From CAVURW01 sp963743595 (GTDB taxonomy: Bacteria > Verrucomicrobiota > Verrucomicrobiia > Methylacidiphilales > UBA1321), in contig CAVURW010000259.1 in NCBI GenBank assembly GCA_963743595.1, positions 62,001 through 126,000 on the forward strand: a stretch of DNA of 64,000 nt. The letters run 5' to 3'. The notes beneath the pieces are model-generated. The model did no database searches. It saw nothing but the letters and a program-made list of their open reading frames with translations, and was not told the DNA's origin. Positions 53,585-62,549 of this stretch are shown in pieces. How positions within the stretch are numbered: position 1 is the stretch's first letter; every line of letters begins with the position of its first letter. The position numbers and the translations under genes are program-made.

Positions 53585-54997
53585 TTAACTCCGTTTGCGG
53601 AGATTCGAGGGAAGAATATTGAGCTCGGCTCGGTACTTAGCGACTGTTCTGCGGGCGAGCGGAATGCCACGCTCCGAGAGGATCTTTACCATTTCCTGAT
53701 CCGAGAGCGGCTTGTGCGCGCTCTCACGATTCACCAGCTCGGCGATGGAGTCTTTGACACTGGTGTTGGACATCACTTCACCGGAGGCAGTTTGATAACC
53801 GGGCGTGAAGAAATACTTCAGCTCGAAAAGCCCGTGGGGTGTTTGGACGTACTTGTTCGCGAGCGCACGGCTTACGGTCGTCTCGTGCACGCCCACCACA
53901 TCAGCGACTTGGCTCATGGTTAACGGTTTGAGATGCGACGTTCCGTGCTCGAAGAAAGCCGTTTGACGTTTAACGATTTCATTCGCGATGTTTTGAATCG
54001 TCTGCTGGCGCTGATGCAGGCACTTGATCAAAAACTTGCCGGAGCGAATGCGGTCCTTCAGGTAATCTTTGATGCTGGGATCATGTCCATTTCCAGAGGC
54101 GAGCAGGTCTTTGTAGGTGTCACTGATGCGCAGGCGCGGAACGGGATCATCATTCATGATCACGATCCAGTTTCCGTCTGTGTCCCGCTCGATCGCCAGC
54201 TCGGCTTGAACGACATTTTGACGCAGATCGGAACTAAATGTGGAGCCCGGACGGGGCTGGAGCGTCGAAATAAAATCGGCCGCCTGTTGGACACGTTCGA
54301 GCGGAATCTTGAGGGCTTTAGCGATCTCCTGATGCTTGCGTCGACCCAGGTCGCTGAAGTACTGCGAGACGACCGCCATTTCAACTTCGCGTTCTTTTCC
54401 CAGGCGACGGAGTTGTATAAGAAGGCAATCGCGCAGATCAGCCGCAGCGACTCCGATGGGATCAAACGATTGAATCAGCGCGAGGGCTCGTTGCGCGATC
54501 GTGTAGTCGACGTGTGCAGCCTGGGCGATTTCAATCAGCGGGACCTGGAGATAGCCATTCTCATCCAAATTCCCGATGATCTCCTGGCCAGCTCGCAGGG
54601 TGTCGGGGTGGGACGTGGCTACGTTGAGCTGTTGCTGCAAGTGATCAGAAAGCTTCGGTGCCTCGACTTGCGAATCGAACAGAAATTGACGGCGCTCCGC
54701 AGCCTCCGGGTCATAGGGGGTGGAGGTGGAGTTGTTTTGGCTAAAGTACTCGCGCCACTCCTCGTCTCGCTTACGAAGTTGCTCGAGTTGCTGATCCCAA
54801 TCTTCGGCCTCTGCAGAATCGGATTCGTGCTCGGATTCAGCACCGGCTTCTTCCAAGACGGGGTTGATTTGAAGTTCCTGCTGAATCAACGTTTGCAGCT
54901 CGAGAACAGGTGCCTGGAGAAATTGCAGCGACTGCTGCATCTGGGGGGAGAGCGTTTGCCCCAGACTCAGATTTTGCTGCAAACTCATTCCCGACAT
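53585..54997 (-). CDS. rpoN: RNA polymerase sigma-54 factor
   Basis: 470 residues. Region I (1-50) is Gln/Leu-rich (QQNLSLGQTLSPQMQQSLQF). An acidic region II follows (about 55-110), then the core-binding part and the DNA-binding part with VADVVGVHETTVSRALANKY. The RpoN box ARRTVAKYR is at residues 448-456. Sigma-54 needs an AAA+ activator; none is encoded in this window. A 378-codon frame on the opposite strand is a shadow of this gene. Confidence 0.97.
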   Translation of the reverse strand: MSGMSLQQNLSLGQTLSPQMQQSLQFLQAPVLELQTLIQQELQINPVLEEAGAESEHESDSAEAEDWDQQLEQLRKRDEEWREYFSQNNSTSTPYDPEAAERRQFLFDSQVEAPKLSDHLQQQLNVATSHPDTLRAGQEIIGNLDENGYLQVPLIEIAQAAHVDYTIAQRALALIQSFDPIGVAAADLRDCLLIQLRRLGKEREVEMAVVSQYFSDLGRRKHQEIAKALKIPLERVQQAADFISTLQPRPGSTFSSDLRQNVVQAELAIERDTDGNWIVIMNDDPVPRLRISDTYKDLLASGNGHDPSIKDYLKDRIRSGKFLIKCLHQRQQTIQNIANEIVKRQTAFFEHGTSHLKPLTMSQVADVVGVHETTVSRALANKYVQTPHGLFELKYFFTPGYQTASGEVMSNTSVKDSIAELVNRESAHKPLSDQEMVKILSERGIPLARRTVAKYRAELNILPSNLRKRS

Positions 54998-55121
54998 AGG
55001 AGCGGTCTAGCAGACGGGGACAGTGCCATCAAGCAGAATTCATGCCATTTGAGCATTTTATCTAGTTGACAGCCTAGAGCACTCTTCGGCATTCTCCGGC
55101 GTTCTTCAAAAAAAACAGGCC

Positions 55122-55973
55122 TTACGTTGTGGGTGAGACCACTTCCACCAGCTCCACATCATACGGCTGCGGCGTTACCATCGGGGCGGGAGTCGGCGTG
55201 GGGCCAGGAGTGGCTTTGACACTGGGATCAGGCGTCGGAGCTGGGAGCGTGGGGCCCGCGCCCAATACAAATGTGGAGCGCTTCCCGCCCGGTTTCATCG
55301 TCGCAATGACCTGCTTTAATCCGGGTAGAACGTCAGCGACACTATTTTGCGCCGTGGAAGGAATGAAGTCCTTACCAAAAGTGTACGTGAATGTGTAGGA
55401 GTGCAGCGAAGCCAGACGCTGGTCGAGGTCTTTCTCTTGGTCTCCGAGCGCGTTTAACTGAGCGAGGATTTTGTCCGCCGCCGAACCTGTCGCCGAATTG
55501 TAGGAGGTCTGCAAGCCTGTTCTTGAGGCCTCAAGGCTCGTACGCTCGGCAGTCAGCGCTGTTCGTTCGGCATCAACCGATTTATTCAAGACGGCCTGTG
55601 TGTCTGCCGAAGCGGTGGTGATCGTTACAGTCACCGTGTCGCCCGTCTGTGGGTTATTACCAGTTCCAACGGTGAGGTCCTTGTATCGAATCCCGCCGAC
55701 GGTTACGCCTTGGCTCAGCGGATGGGGATAATTAAAGAGCCGTTGCAGATCCGGGGTCAAAGCGCTAAGAGCGAGGTTCCCGACACCGTCTCGATGCATG
55801 ATGTTCACGTAATCGCCATCCACGCCGAGGACTTTCACCCCGTGATATTCCGTGCCGTCCTTAGTTTTCCAATCTGTGGGATAATTGGGCGGAGGTGTGG
55901 TCACTTGAGCTGAAGCAACCGTGAGAGACAAAACCATGCAGCTGGCGAGAAGTCGTAAGGGAAATCGCTTCAT
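55122..55973 (-). CDS. Exported protein with an SH3-like domain and an FKBP-like domain split by a coiled-coil insertion
   Basis: 283 residues. The signal peptide ends near residue 22 (VASAQ). Residues 34-82 (WKTKDGTEYHGVKVLGVDGD) form a small beta domain common in verrucomicrobial exported proteins. FKBP-like halves lie at about 94-122 (GGIRYKDLTVGTGNNPQTGD) and 192-277 (VLPGLKQVIATMKPGGKR, ending YDVELVEV). Between them, residues 123-191 are a charged helical insert (AERTALTAERTSLEASRTGL). The usual aromatic active-site residues are mostly missing, so it may be a non-catalytic periplasmic chaperone. A Pro/Thr stretch lies before the last strand. Alone, upstream of rpoN. Confidence 0.75.
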   Translation of the reverse strand: MKRFPLRLLASCMVLSLTVASAQVTTPPPNYPTDWKTKDGTEYHGVKVLGVDGDYVNIMHRDGVGNLALSALTPDLQRLFNYPHPLSQGVTVGGIRYKDLTVGTGNNPQTGDTVTVTITTASADTQAVLNKSVDAERTALTAERTSLEASRTGLQTSYNSATGSAADKILAQLNALGDQEKDLDQRLASLHSYTFTYTFGKDFIPSTAQNSVADVLPGLKQVIATMKPGGKRSTFVLGAGPTLPAPTPDPSVKATPGPTPTPAPMVTPQPYDVELVEVVSPTT

Positions 55974-56105
55974 AAGAACGCTTTCGAGATAATACTAAAA
56001 TAGCGATGGGAGCAATCGTGCAGAGAAAAGAAAAGCAGTTATTTTTGCATCAAACCGAAAACTCCTAACCCGTTATGGCTCCAAATAATTATACCGAATA
56101 AACGG

Positions 56106-56552
56106 TTATCGGACCGATGTACTGGGCAAGCAAGCCTCTTCGTACACCCAATCCCCCCGATCAATGCCGCTATGCACCAATTTCATGGAAGGCTTAAAGT
56201 GTTCCGGCGGGATATTTACCGCGAGTAGACCGTATTGCGGGCACGATTCCACGAAGCAGCCGATCTTCTCGAGTTGCATGGTGAGCAAATCACCGATTTC
56301 CTTGGATTTATATATGATACGAATCGTCGAGTTTCCAGAGGGAGCGAGCACCTTTTTGAAGGCGACTTTATTGTGTTCATCGACTTCTCCTTCCACCTCG
56401 TCATCCAGAGCTAAATATTGGACGAAAAACGGCACGTTCTTAACGATAAATCGGTTTTCCTCTTTCGGGGTGACCCACAGGGTTTCACAGGCCGCTGGCG
56501 GCCACCCTTCCGCGTCTTGAGGCAGAAGGAAGTGCATACGCATCGTGTCCAT
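56106..56552 (-). CDS. DUF4265-like protein
   Basis: 148 residues with the features I associate with DUF4265: WPPAACETLWVTPKEENRFI, VPFFVQYLALDDEVEGEV and SGNSTIRIIYKS, then an alpha/beta end (LEKIGCFVESCPQYGLLAV). No signal peptide or membrane segment. Function unknown in the family. It sits alone between the FKBP-like gene and the divergent lipoprotein pair. Confidence 0.7.
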   Translation of the reverse strand: MDTMRMHFLLPQDAEGWPPAACETLWVTPKEENRFIVKNVPFFVQYLALDDEVEGEVDEHNKVAFKKVLAPSGNSTIRIIYKSKEIGDLLTMQLEKIGCFVESCPQYGLLAVNIPPEHFKPSMKLVHSGIDRGDWVYEEACLPSTSVR

Positions 56553-56711
56553 ATAAAGTTACAATCGCTAATTTCGTTGTACTTGAGAAGAAAGATTTCT
56601 AAAAACTTTCCAATTTCGACTCATTTCAAACCCTCCCATGCCCGACAACAAAATATCGACAACAAAATAGAGGGTTGCTGAATGTAGTTTTTTTAGTAAC
56701 GTGCCAGACAA

Positions 56712-57089
56712 ATGAAGAAATATCTGGGTTTAGCGGGACTCGTGGCGTGCTTGGCAATCGCGGGCTGTGATTCTGATGACAAGCCTCCTGTAAAGACGGA
56801 GCCGACGGGACAAATGCCCGAGGCGACTCCCCCTCCTCCAGATGCGACCGTGACGCCCACTCCCGCCACGGCTGACACGACCCCGACTCCTCCTCCTCAA
56901 GCGACTCCGGTTCCGCCAGCTCCGAATTACCCAATGGGTATCGTGATCCCCGGTAAACCCGGTTACGTGAAGAGCCCCTACCCCGGCGAGGGCAATTTGG
57001 GCGATGTCGACGTTCGTGGTTTTAACCCCGGTCAATTGGTACGGTCTCCCTACAATACCAAGGAGATTTTCGTCGTTCCCCAACAGTAG
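56712..57089 (+). CDS. Pro/Thr-rich lipoprotein, tandem copy 1
   Basis: 125 residues. The lipoprotein signal ends LAIAGC. A Pro/Thr/Ala linker follows (about 25-75), then a conserved end: GIVIPGKPGYVKSPYPG, VDVRGFNPGQLVRSPY and a hydrophobic tail. The next gene has the same length and ends, so the two are tandem duplicates. The YVKSPY..VDVRGF..G..V..PY block is a small domain seen in verrucomicrobial lipoproteins; its function is unknown. Confidence 0.82.
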   Translation: MKKYLGLAGLVACLAIAGCDSDDKPPVKTEPTGQMPEATPPPPDATVTPTPATADTTPTPPPQATPVPPAPNYPMGIVIPGKPGYVKSPYPGEGNLGDVDVRGFNPGQLVRSPYNTKEIFVVPQQ

Positions 57090-57149
57090 GGGAACGCGAT
57101 TCAGTGTTGCTGTGCCGATTTTTTCTTGTAGCGTCAGCGTCACCTCAAA

Positions 57150-57527
57150 ATGAAGAAATATTTAGGCTCCCTAGGACTTTTGGTTTGCTTGGCAATCGCC
57201 GGCTGCGGAAGTGATCGTAACGCAGCGCCGAAAGCCGACCAGCAGGCACCGATGCCTCAGGCAACTCCTTTGCCCAGCACCAGCACGACCCTCACGCCCG
57301 CACCCGCCACGACCGCATCTAGCCCAGCAGTTGATCAAATCACCCCGGCTCCGGCTGCGGTCGCGCCTGCTTCCACCAACTATCCCAAGGGCATTCCCAT
57401 CCCTGGACGAGAAGGCTACGTCAAAAGTCCCTATGCTGAGTTCGCGGACGCGGTGGACGTACGCGGATTTAAACCGGGCACTTTCGTCCGTTGCCCTTAC
57501 ACGAATAAAATTTTCATTGTTCCCTAA
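57150..57527 (+). CDS. Pro/Thr-rich lipoprotein, tandem copy 2
   Basis: 125 residues, paralogue of the preceding gene: signal MKKYLGSLGLLVCLAIAGC, Pro/Ala/Thr linker, then GIPIPGREGYVKSPYAE and VDVRGFKPGTFVRCPYTNKI. The linker differs in sequence but not in length between the copies, as expected of an unstructured spacer. Its stop TAA is directly followed by the thyA ATG (TAAATG), so translation of the two is probably coupled. Confidence 0.82.
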   Translation: MKKYLGSLGLLVCLAIAGCGSDRNAAPKADQQAPMPQATPLPSTSTTLTPAPATTASSPAVDQITPAPAAVAPASTNYPKGIPIPGREGYVKSPYAEFADAVDVRGFKPGTFVRCPYTNKIFIVP

Positions 57528-58322
57528 ATGGAGCAGTACCACAGCTTGCTCCGTCTCGTCCTAGAGAAAGGGCAGATCAAGTCAGACCGAACGGGCACAG
57601 GTACACGCTCTGTGTTCGGAGCCCAGGCGCGTTACGATTTGAGCGCCGGTTTTCCGTTGCTCACCACGAAGAAGGTTCACTTTAAGTCGGTGGTGTACGA
57701 GCTGCTGTGGTTTCTACGGGGCGAAACGAACGTCAATTGGCTCAAGGAGCGTGGCGTTTCGATCTGGAACGAGTGGGCCGATGCGGAGGGCAATCTCGGC
57801 CGAGTTTACGGCGCTCAATGGCGCGATTGGCGGGGAGCCGACGGCAAATCGGTGGATCAAATCGCGAAGGTGGTCGAGCAGATCAAAAATCGGCCCGATA
57901 GCCGCCGTCTCATCGTCACCGCTTGGAACCCCAGTGAAGTCGATCAAATGGCGCTGCCCCCATGTCATACGCTATTCCAGTTTTTTGTGATCAATGGCCA
58001 GCTCAGTTGCCAGCTTTACCAACGGAGCGCAGATCTGTTTTTGGGCGTGCCGTTTAATATCGGCTCATACGCTCTGCTCACATGCATGGTCGCGCAGGTG
58101 TGCGGGCTGAAGACGGGCGATTTTGTTCACACCTTTGGGGACCTTCATCTCTACGAAAACCACTTGGATCAAGCACGAGAGCAATTGGCCCGGGAATTTC
58201 GTCCACTTCCGCAGCTCAAATTGAATCCGGCTATCACGAAGCTGGAAGATTTCCAGTATGAAGACATCATCTTGGAGGGATACAACCCCCATCCCGTGAT
58301 TAAGGCCCCGATTGCTGTTTAA
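57528..58322 (+). CDS. thyA: Thymidylate synthase
   Basis: 264 residues, the E. coli ThyA length. The catalytic Cys is C146 in LPPCHTLFQFF; RTGTGTRSVFGAQ, WLKERGVSIWNEWAD, YQRSADLFLGVPFNIGSYA and the end KAPIAV are all typical. It makes dTMP from dUMP with methylene-tetrahydrofolate. folA is not adjacent. The ATG directly follows the stop of the upstream lipoprotein gene. Its last 4 bp overlap the convergent DUF2752 gene end. Confidence 0.98.
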   Translation: MEQYHSLLRLVLEKGQIKSDRTGTGTRSVFGAQARYDLSAGFPLLTTKKVHFKSVVYELLWFLRGETNVNWLKERGVSIWNEWADAEGNLGRVYGAQWRDWRGADGKSVDQIAKVVEQIKNRPDSRRLIVTAWNPSEVDQMALPPCHTLFQFFVINGQLSCQLYQRSADLFLGVPFNIGSYALLTCMVAQVCGLKTGDFVHTFGDLHLYENHLDQAREQLAREFRPLPQLKLNPAITKLEDFQYEDIILEGYNPHPVIKAPIAV

Positions 58323-58882
58323 ATAAGCGTTAAAAATCGGAGAAAAGCCGCGTACGAAGCGGGCTGCAGCGGGCCGAGCGGACGCAGGGGTTCAAAGGCT
58401 TCGAGCGGGATGTTTCGCAGCACCATGTAGATAAGGCAGAGCGCGAAAATCATCCCCGTGCCAATCGACGTGCTCCGAATCTCTTCGCGAGATCGAAAGA
58501 TCGGTTGCGAGGACCAACTGTTCGTGAGCCATGCGCGCGCAATCGCTTTCGAAAACGACCACGCGACCAGGGGCAATCCACAGACAAGCAAGACGTTATC
58601 GTGCATTGCCTCCAGTATCCGGAGATGAATCAGGGCGTAAACCGCACGCGTGGCCCCACAACCTGCGCAAAGGATGCCCGTGGTTTTATAGAGATAACAC
58701 TGCGGATAAATCGCGTATTGAGAGGGATCGAGATTGAAAAACGCAATGCCGCCAGCTGCACAGACGCAGGTGCCGAGCACGATTTGGCTGCGAGGTGTGC
58801 TCAGCTGATCACGGAGTGTGGGCGTGTGCGGCGGGGATTGGTAAGCCGCCGGAATAGGGGGGAATTGAGGCGATGTTGTCAT
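58319..58882 (-). CDS. DUF2752 membrane protein
   Basis: 187 residues from ATG 58882 (MTTSPQFPPIPAAYQ); the longer frame to 59161 lies inside the upstream gene in another frame. Three membrane helices are seen, with the DUF2752 hallmark CAGCGATRAVYALIHL at the start of the second, followed by DNVLLVCGLPLVAW. The role of this family is unknown. It starts 2 bp after the GYF/DUF4190 gene stop and so shares its transcript. Confidence 0.85.
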   Translation of the reverse strand: MTTSPQFPPIPAAYQSPPHTPTLRDQLSTPRSQIVLGTCVCAAGGIAFFNLDPSQYAIYPQCYLYKTTGILCAGCGATRAVYALIHLRILEAMHDNVLLVCGLPLVAWSFSKAIARAWLTNSWSSQPIFRSREEIRSTSIGTGMIFALCLIYMVLRNIPLEAFEPLRPLGPLQPASYAAFLRFLTLI

Positions 58883-58884
58883 GG

Positions 58885-59604
58885 CTACATCCCGTAGACA
58901 CGCGACGCCGGGGCTTGATGAAATTGGAACGAGCTGGCGAAGTAGATGGTGAGACCCAGGCCAAACATCAGAACAATCGCAGAGAGAACCGTTCCGGTCA
59001 TTGCCAGAGCCATACCCGTCGTTCTGGTGGAGGGGCTGCGCAGTTGCATCACGCCGATACAGGACACGATAAAGCTGAACGGTGCCAGAAGTACTCCGAT
59101 CCCACAAAACGGAAGCGTGAAGAGGCTCGTCAGTGTGAGGAGAAAGCCAAAGAGCGCGCACGAGTTCGTTTCCGGTGGAATGGCAGCCTCCGAGAGGGCG
59201 GGCGAGCTGTAGACCGGGAAATTAGGGGACGTGGAAAACGTGTCGTTAGCGGGCTCGATCTTGGGATCAACTGCAGCGGTCGGCAGGCCCGTACCACGCG
59301 GAAGGGTGCGGAATTGAGCCACGCCGATTTGGGGATTGGCCGTGTTTTCCGGGAAAAAGCTCTTGTCGGCAGCGGCGGTATCAGCGGCCATTTTTTCCGG
59401 TGAAACCGCCGGTGTCGGCGGCAGGACGTGCTCTGGGAAACAATCCCGGTAAAGTCGCCACGCCTTGCCCGGCGTGCCAGGATCATCGATGAGGTAGGTG
59501 TCGAAAGAGATCAGGCCCTGGGCCCGTTTTTGGTGGATGGCCTCAGCGGTCAAAGGGCCGACCGGTTTATTTTCTGAGTCTGCGTAGTACCAAGAGGAGG
59601 TCAT
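58885..59604 (-). CDS. GYF-domain (DUF4339) and DUF4190-type membrane protein
   Basis: 239 residues. Residues 4-55 form a GYF_2-like domain (WYYADSENKPVGPLTAEAIH). A disordered linker of about 90 residues follows. Two membrane helices (about 150-175 and 195-225) make the DUF4190-like end (GFLLTLTSLFTLPFCGIGVL, TTGMALAMTGTVLSAI). Such proteins often pair with DUF2752, as here. The GYF part is cytoplasmic and may bind Pro-rich partners. Function unknown. Confidence 0.82.
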   Translation of the reverse strand: MTSSWYYADSENKPVGPLTAEAIHQKRAQGLISFDTYLIDDPGTPGKAWRLYRDCFPEHVLPPTPAVSPEKMAADTAAADKSFFPENTANPQIGVAQFRTLPRGTGLPTAAVDPKIEPANDTFSTSPNFPVYSSPALSEAAIPPETNSCALFGFLLTLTSLFTLPFCGIGVLLAPFSFIVSCIGVMQLRSPSTRTTGMALAMTGTVLSAIVLMFGLGLTIYFASSFQFHQAPASRVYGM

Positions 59605-59797
59605 AGTGGGGACGTTATCAGCAGGCGGGCGGTTTTCGAATCAAATTAGCATGCAGTACCGCAGTGTAACATTTTCATGGTCAATCGAATGGAGCAAGCA
59701 GGGAAGGAAAAAGGGATTGAGGAATTTTACGACCCTATAAAAAATCTTTAAACAAATATAGCAAACACCGGGAAAATCCGCTTAGTTGCTAGGGAGT

Positions 59798-60646
59798 ATG
59801 ACGAGTTTGATGGAGTCACTTCCTTTAGCGGCGGCCTTCGCCGTAGGAGCGTGCGTGGGTTCGTTTTTAAACGTCTGCGCTTACCGGATTCCCCTGGGCC
59901 GATCGGTGGTTTTTCCGGGTTCACACTGCGCGGCATGCGGCGCGCCCATTCCTTCCTATAATAAAATTCCCGTGCTAAGCTGGCTCATCTTGCGAGGCCG
60001 CGCGGCCTGCTGCCAGACACGTATCGACGCGCGCTACTGCGTAGTCGAGCTCATGATGGGCCTTCTCTTCGCCGCACTTTGGAATCGGTACTCCAGCCAT
60101 CCGCTCGACGCCGTTTTCTACGCCATTTTCATCTCCGGACTCACCGTCTCAAGCTTGATCGATTTGGACCATTTCTTCATTCCGGATCGATTTACCATGG
60201 GCGGTGTTGTCGTCGGCGTGCTCGCCTGTTCCATTGATCCTTCTCTGATGGATCGGGCGACCGCCTCGCAAGGTTTCGGCTGGAGTTTGGTCGGCGCTCT
60301 TATTGGAGGAATGACTCTTTTGGCGATTGGTAATGCAGGGACGTTGCTTTTCAAGAAAGAGGCCATGGGCTTCGGTGACGTAAAACTTGCTGCGGCGATT
60401 TGTTCCTTTTTAGGCGGGGAATCGATCACCTATGTGTTGCCGATGTCCGCGATATGTGGTTCGGTATTAGGAATAGCCATTATCTATGTAAGCAAGGGTT
60501 CTTGGGCCACGCGTATTCCGTACGGACCGTTCCTGGCGATGGGCTCCGTCCTCTGGCTCTTCGGAGGCAAAGAATGGATGACCGGTTACTGGGACAATTT
60601 GATCCACAATTTCCAGAGCTACTACTTCACGACTCCACAAGGTTGA
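59798..60646 (+). CDS. Prepilin peptidase (type IV leader peptidase)
   Basis: 282 residues from ATG 59798; TTG 59786 is an alternative. GSFLNVCAYRIPLGRSV is typical. The two catalytic aspartates are in LIDLDHFFIPD (residues 121-130) and GFGDVKLA. About seven membrane helices. The first zinc pair CAAC (C44, C47) is present; the second, normally CxxC, is AACC here (C71, C72), so one ligand has moved. It cleaves prepilin leaders, for example that of the pseudopilin at 15.1 kb. The rhodanese gene follows by 13 bp. Confidence 0.92.
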   Translation: MTSLMESLPLAAAFAVGACVGSFLNVCAYRIPLGRSVVFPGSHCAACGAPIPSYNKIPVLSWLILRGRAACCQTRIDARYCVVELMMGLLFAALWNRYSSHPLDAVFYAIFISGLTVSSLIDLDHFFIPDRFTMGGVVVGVLACSIDPSLMDRATASQGFGWSLVGALIGGMTLLAIGNAGTLLFKKEAMGFGDVKLAAAICSFLGGESITYVLPMSAICGSVLGIAIIYVSKGSWATRIPYGPFLAMGSVLWLFGGKEWMTGYWDNLIHNFQSYYFTTPQG

Positions 60647-60659
60647 TGTACGTTCGGGC

Positions 60660-60977
60660 ATGACTATTTCCGTTACCGAGCTTAAGTCGAAGCTGGATGC
60701 TGGTGAGAAGCTCCGATTGATCGACGTGCGCGAGGCCGATGAGTGGGCCAAGGGCAAACTCCCGACAGCCGAGTGGATTCCCCTGGGCGATTTCCCGAAG
60801 CGTGCACCGGAGGAACTTGCCTCTGACGAAACGATCGTGCTCTATTGCCATCACGGCGGGCGTTCTAGTCGGGCGCAAGGCATTCTGAAAGGACAGGGCT
60901 ACCCGACCGTGCTGAATTTGGTCGGGGGAATTGATGCTTGGTCGCTGCAGGTCGATCCCTCTGTGCCGCGTTACTAA
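60660..60977 (+). CDS. Rhodanese-like domain protein
   Basis: 105 residues made of one rhodanese domain: LRLIDVREADEWAKGKL, IPLGDFPKR, the active-site loop YCHHGGRSSRA with the catalytic Cys, and GYPTVLNLVGGIDAWS. Single-domain rhodaneses carry persulfide sulfur; the partner is unknown. It lies 13 bp downstream of the prepilin peptidase and 73 bp before the GT87-like gene. Confidence 0.94.
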   Translation: MTISVTELKSKLDAGEKLRLIDVREADEWAKGKLPTAEWIPLGDFPKRAPEELASDETIVLYCHHGGRSSRAQGILKGQGYPTVLNLVGGIDAWSLQVDPSVPRY

Positions 60978-61050
60978 CGGGCTGCTAACTCTCCATCTTT
61001 CGGACAAATTGAGTGTCCCTTTCAGCCAATTTTTGCATTAACCTAAACTG

Positions 61051-62262
61051 GTGAAACTCCCGTTTTCATTTGGAATTGTGGTCTGGATCACGGTCGGATT
61101 CGTGGTCATCCAAGATTTCTGGCGATTTCCTGATCGGCACGAAAGCCTCTCCCCGATGCTCGATGCCTGCATGAATTTCTCGAATCGCCAGGATATGTAC
61201 AGCACGCCCTCCAATTCGGGCAACGCCTTCTTTTACCTGCCCACCTCCGCTATTCTCTACACGCCCTACGCCATGCTCAGCAAGCAGCTCGGCGGCGTGC
61301 TCATTCGCGTCTTGAATCTCGCGTTGTACGGAGTGGGCGTCTGGCGGCTTTCGCTGATCATCCTGGGCGATTTGGCGGCTGGGCAATTCTGGCTCATCTC
61401 GATCCTCAGCTTGCCTGCTGCCCTGGCCAGCCTGCGCAATGGCCAATTCGATTTGCAACTGGCCGGCCTCATCCTCAACGCCTCAGCAGCAGTGTGTCAA
61501 AAACGGTTGTGGCAGGCGACATTCTGGCTCTGCTACGGCTTTGCTGTAAAACCGCTCGGCCTAGTACCGCTCCTCCTTTTTGGGGCGATTTACCCAATGC
61601 TGGGCCTGCGAATGCTGCTTGGGGTGGTGCTGGCCGAACTCGTGCCCTGGCTCTGCGCGGATTGGCGCTACGTCTGGTGGGAACATCGCCGGTTGATCGA
61701 GACCTACGGCTGGGCCTATCACCTTCACGAGTCGCGCTTCAGTGATCTCGGTGCCATGCTGGAGCGGCTGGGACTCACGCTGCCCAGTTTCGTTTTAACG
61801 GGCATTCGTGGTTGTTCCAGCCTCGCCTGCGTGGGACTGAGTTGGCAATCGACGCGGTTGTTGGAAGAACGGGCTGGTTGGTTCATCGGAGCGCTCTCGG
61901 CCGGGTTTCTTGTCCTCTTTAACCCTCGCTCCGAAGCCTGCTCGTTCGTCTACCTCAGCCCCTTTTTCGCCATCGCAGCGGCCTACTGTATCAATCGCGG
62001 ACCGTGGTTCAATCTCGGCGTCATTCTCGGAGGTTTAGCGCTCTGCTTAGCCAGCGATGCCGTTCCCACCGAGCTCGGCGATATCTCCAAAGGCCACTTG
62101 GTGATCAAGCCCCTCGCCGCCCTCGTGGGCATGGGGCTCCTAATCTATTTGATGTTACGCCGCGAACCGGAGCGAACCGTGTTGCTGGAAGAGGAGGAAT
62201 TCGAGCGACACCCGGAATCGAACAAAAACTCCATTCGCCTCTCTCAAATGGCTGCGAAGTAA
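61051..62262 (+). CDS. GT87/DUF2029-like polytopic membrane glycosyltransferase
   Basis: 403 residues from a GTG start, with about ten membrane helices. After the first helix comes a loop with WRFPDRHESLSPMLDA, then NAFFYLPTSAILYTPYAML, the FYxP..ILYxP pattern of DUF2029/GT87 enzymes that use polyprenyl-linked sugars. The middle LRNGQFDLQLAGLIL is also typical. The C-terminus is a charged cytoplasmic tail. Donor and acceptor are unknown. It precedes a ThDP enzyme by about 290 bp. Confidence 0.8.
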   Translation: MKLPFSFGIVVWITVGFVVIQDFWRFPDRHESLSPMLDACMNFSNRQDMYSTPSNSGNAFFYLPTSAILYTPYAMLSKQLGGVLIRVLNLALYGVGVWRLSLIILGDLAAGQFWLISILSLPAALASLRNGQFDLQLAGLILNASAAVCQKRLWQATFWLCYGFAVKPLGLVPLLLFGAIYPMLGLRMLLGVVLAELVPWLCADWRYVWWEHRRLIETYGWAYHLHESRFSDLGAMLERLGLTLPSFVLTGIRGCSSLACVGLSWQSTRLLEERAGWFIGALSAGFLVLFNPRSEACSFVYLSPFFAIAAAYCINRGPWFNLGVILGGLALCLASDAVPTELGDISKGHLVIKPLAALVGMGLLIYLMLRREPERTVLLEEEEFERHPESNKNSIRLSQMAAK

Positions 62263-62549
62263 AGCACTCTAATTTGGCTCAAATCGCCGAAAGTCAGAGA
62301 ACGCCACCTCGGTGTGGGATTTAAATGTGCCTATCGACCGCATGCTGCCTTCCTGTCTTTAGGACCGAAGGCCAGCGTGACGCTGGACCATCTCAAATAC
62401 TCGGTCTTCAAGCGTCCAGTTATTATCTTCATGCTTAGGCAATCCAGTCGATTTTAAAAATGCAGTCGAGCAGGGATCACGGTCACGCTTCCTCCTTGGT
62501 CAGGGAAGTTTTTCATCGACCTCATCGCTCGTCGGGTTAGCCTTTGCAG
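62263..62549. other. Intergenic region upstream of the ThDP enzyme
   Basis: 287 bp without a gene. A short hairpin CCAGCG-tga-CGCTGG is present near 62371-62385. The region could hold a terminator for the GT87-like gene and the promoter of the next gene; no box pair is evident. Confidence 0.4.

Noticed and set aside
53933..55069. Long open frame (378 codons) on the plus strand
   Set aside because: It lies fully opposite rpoN, which has all sigma-54 motifs; the antisense frame shows no domain.
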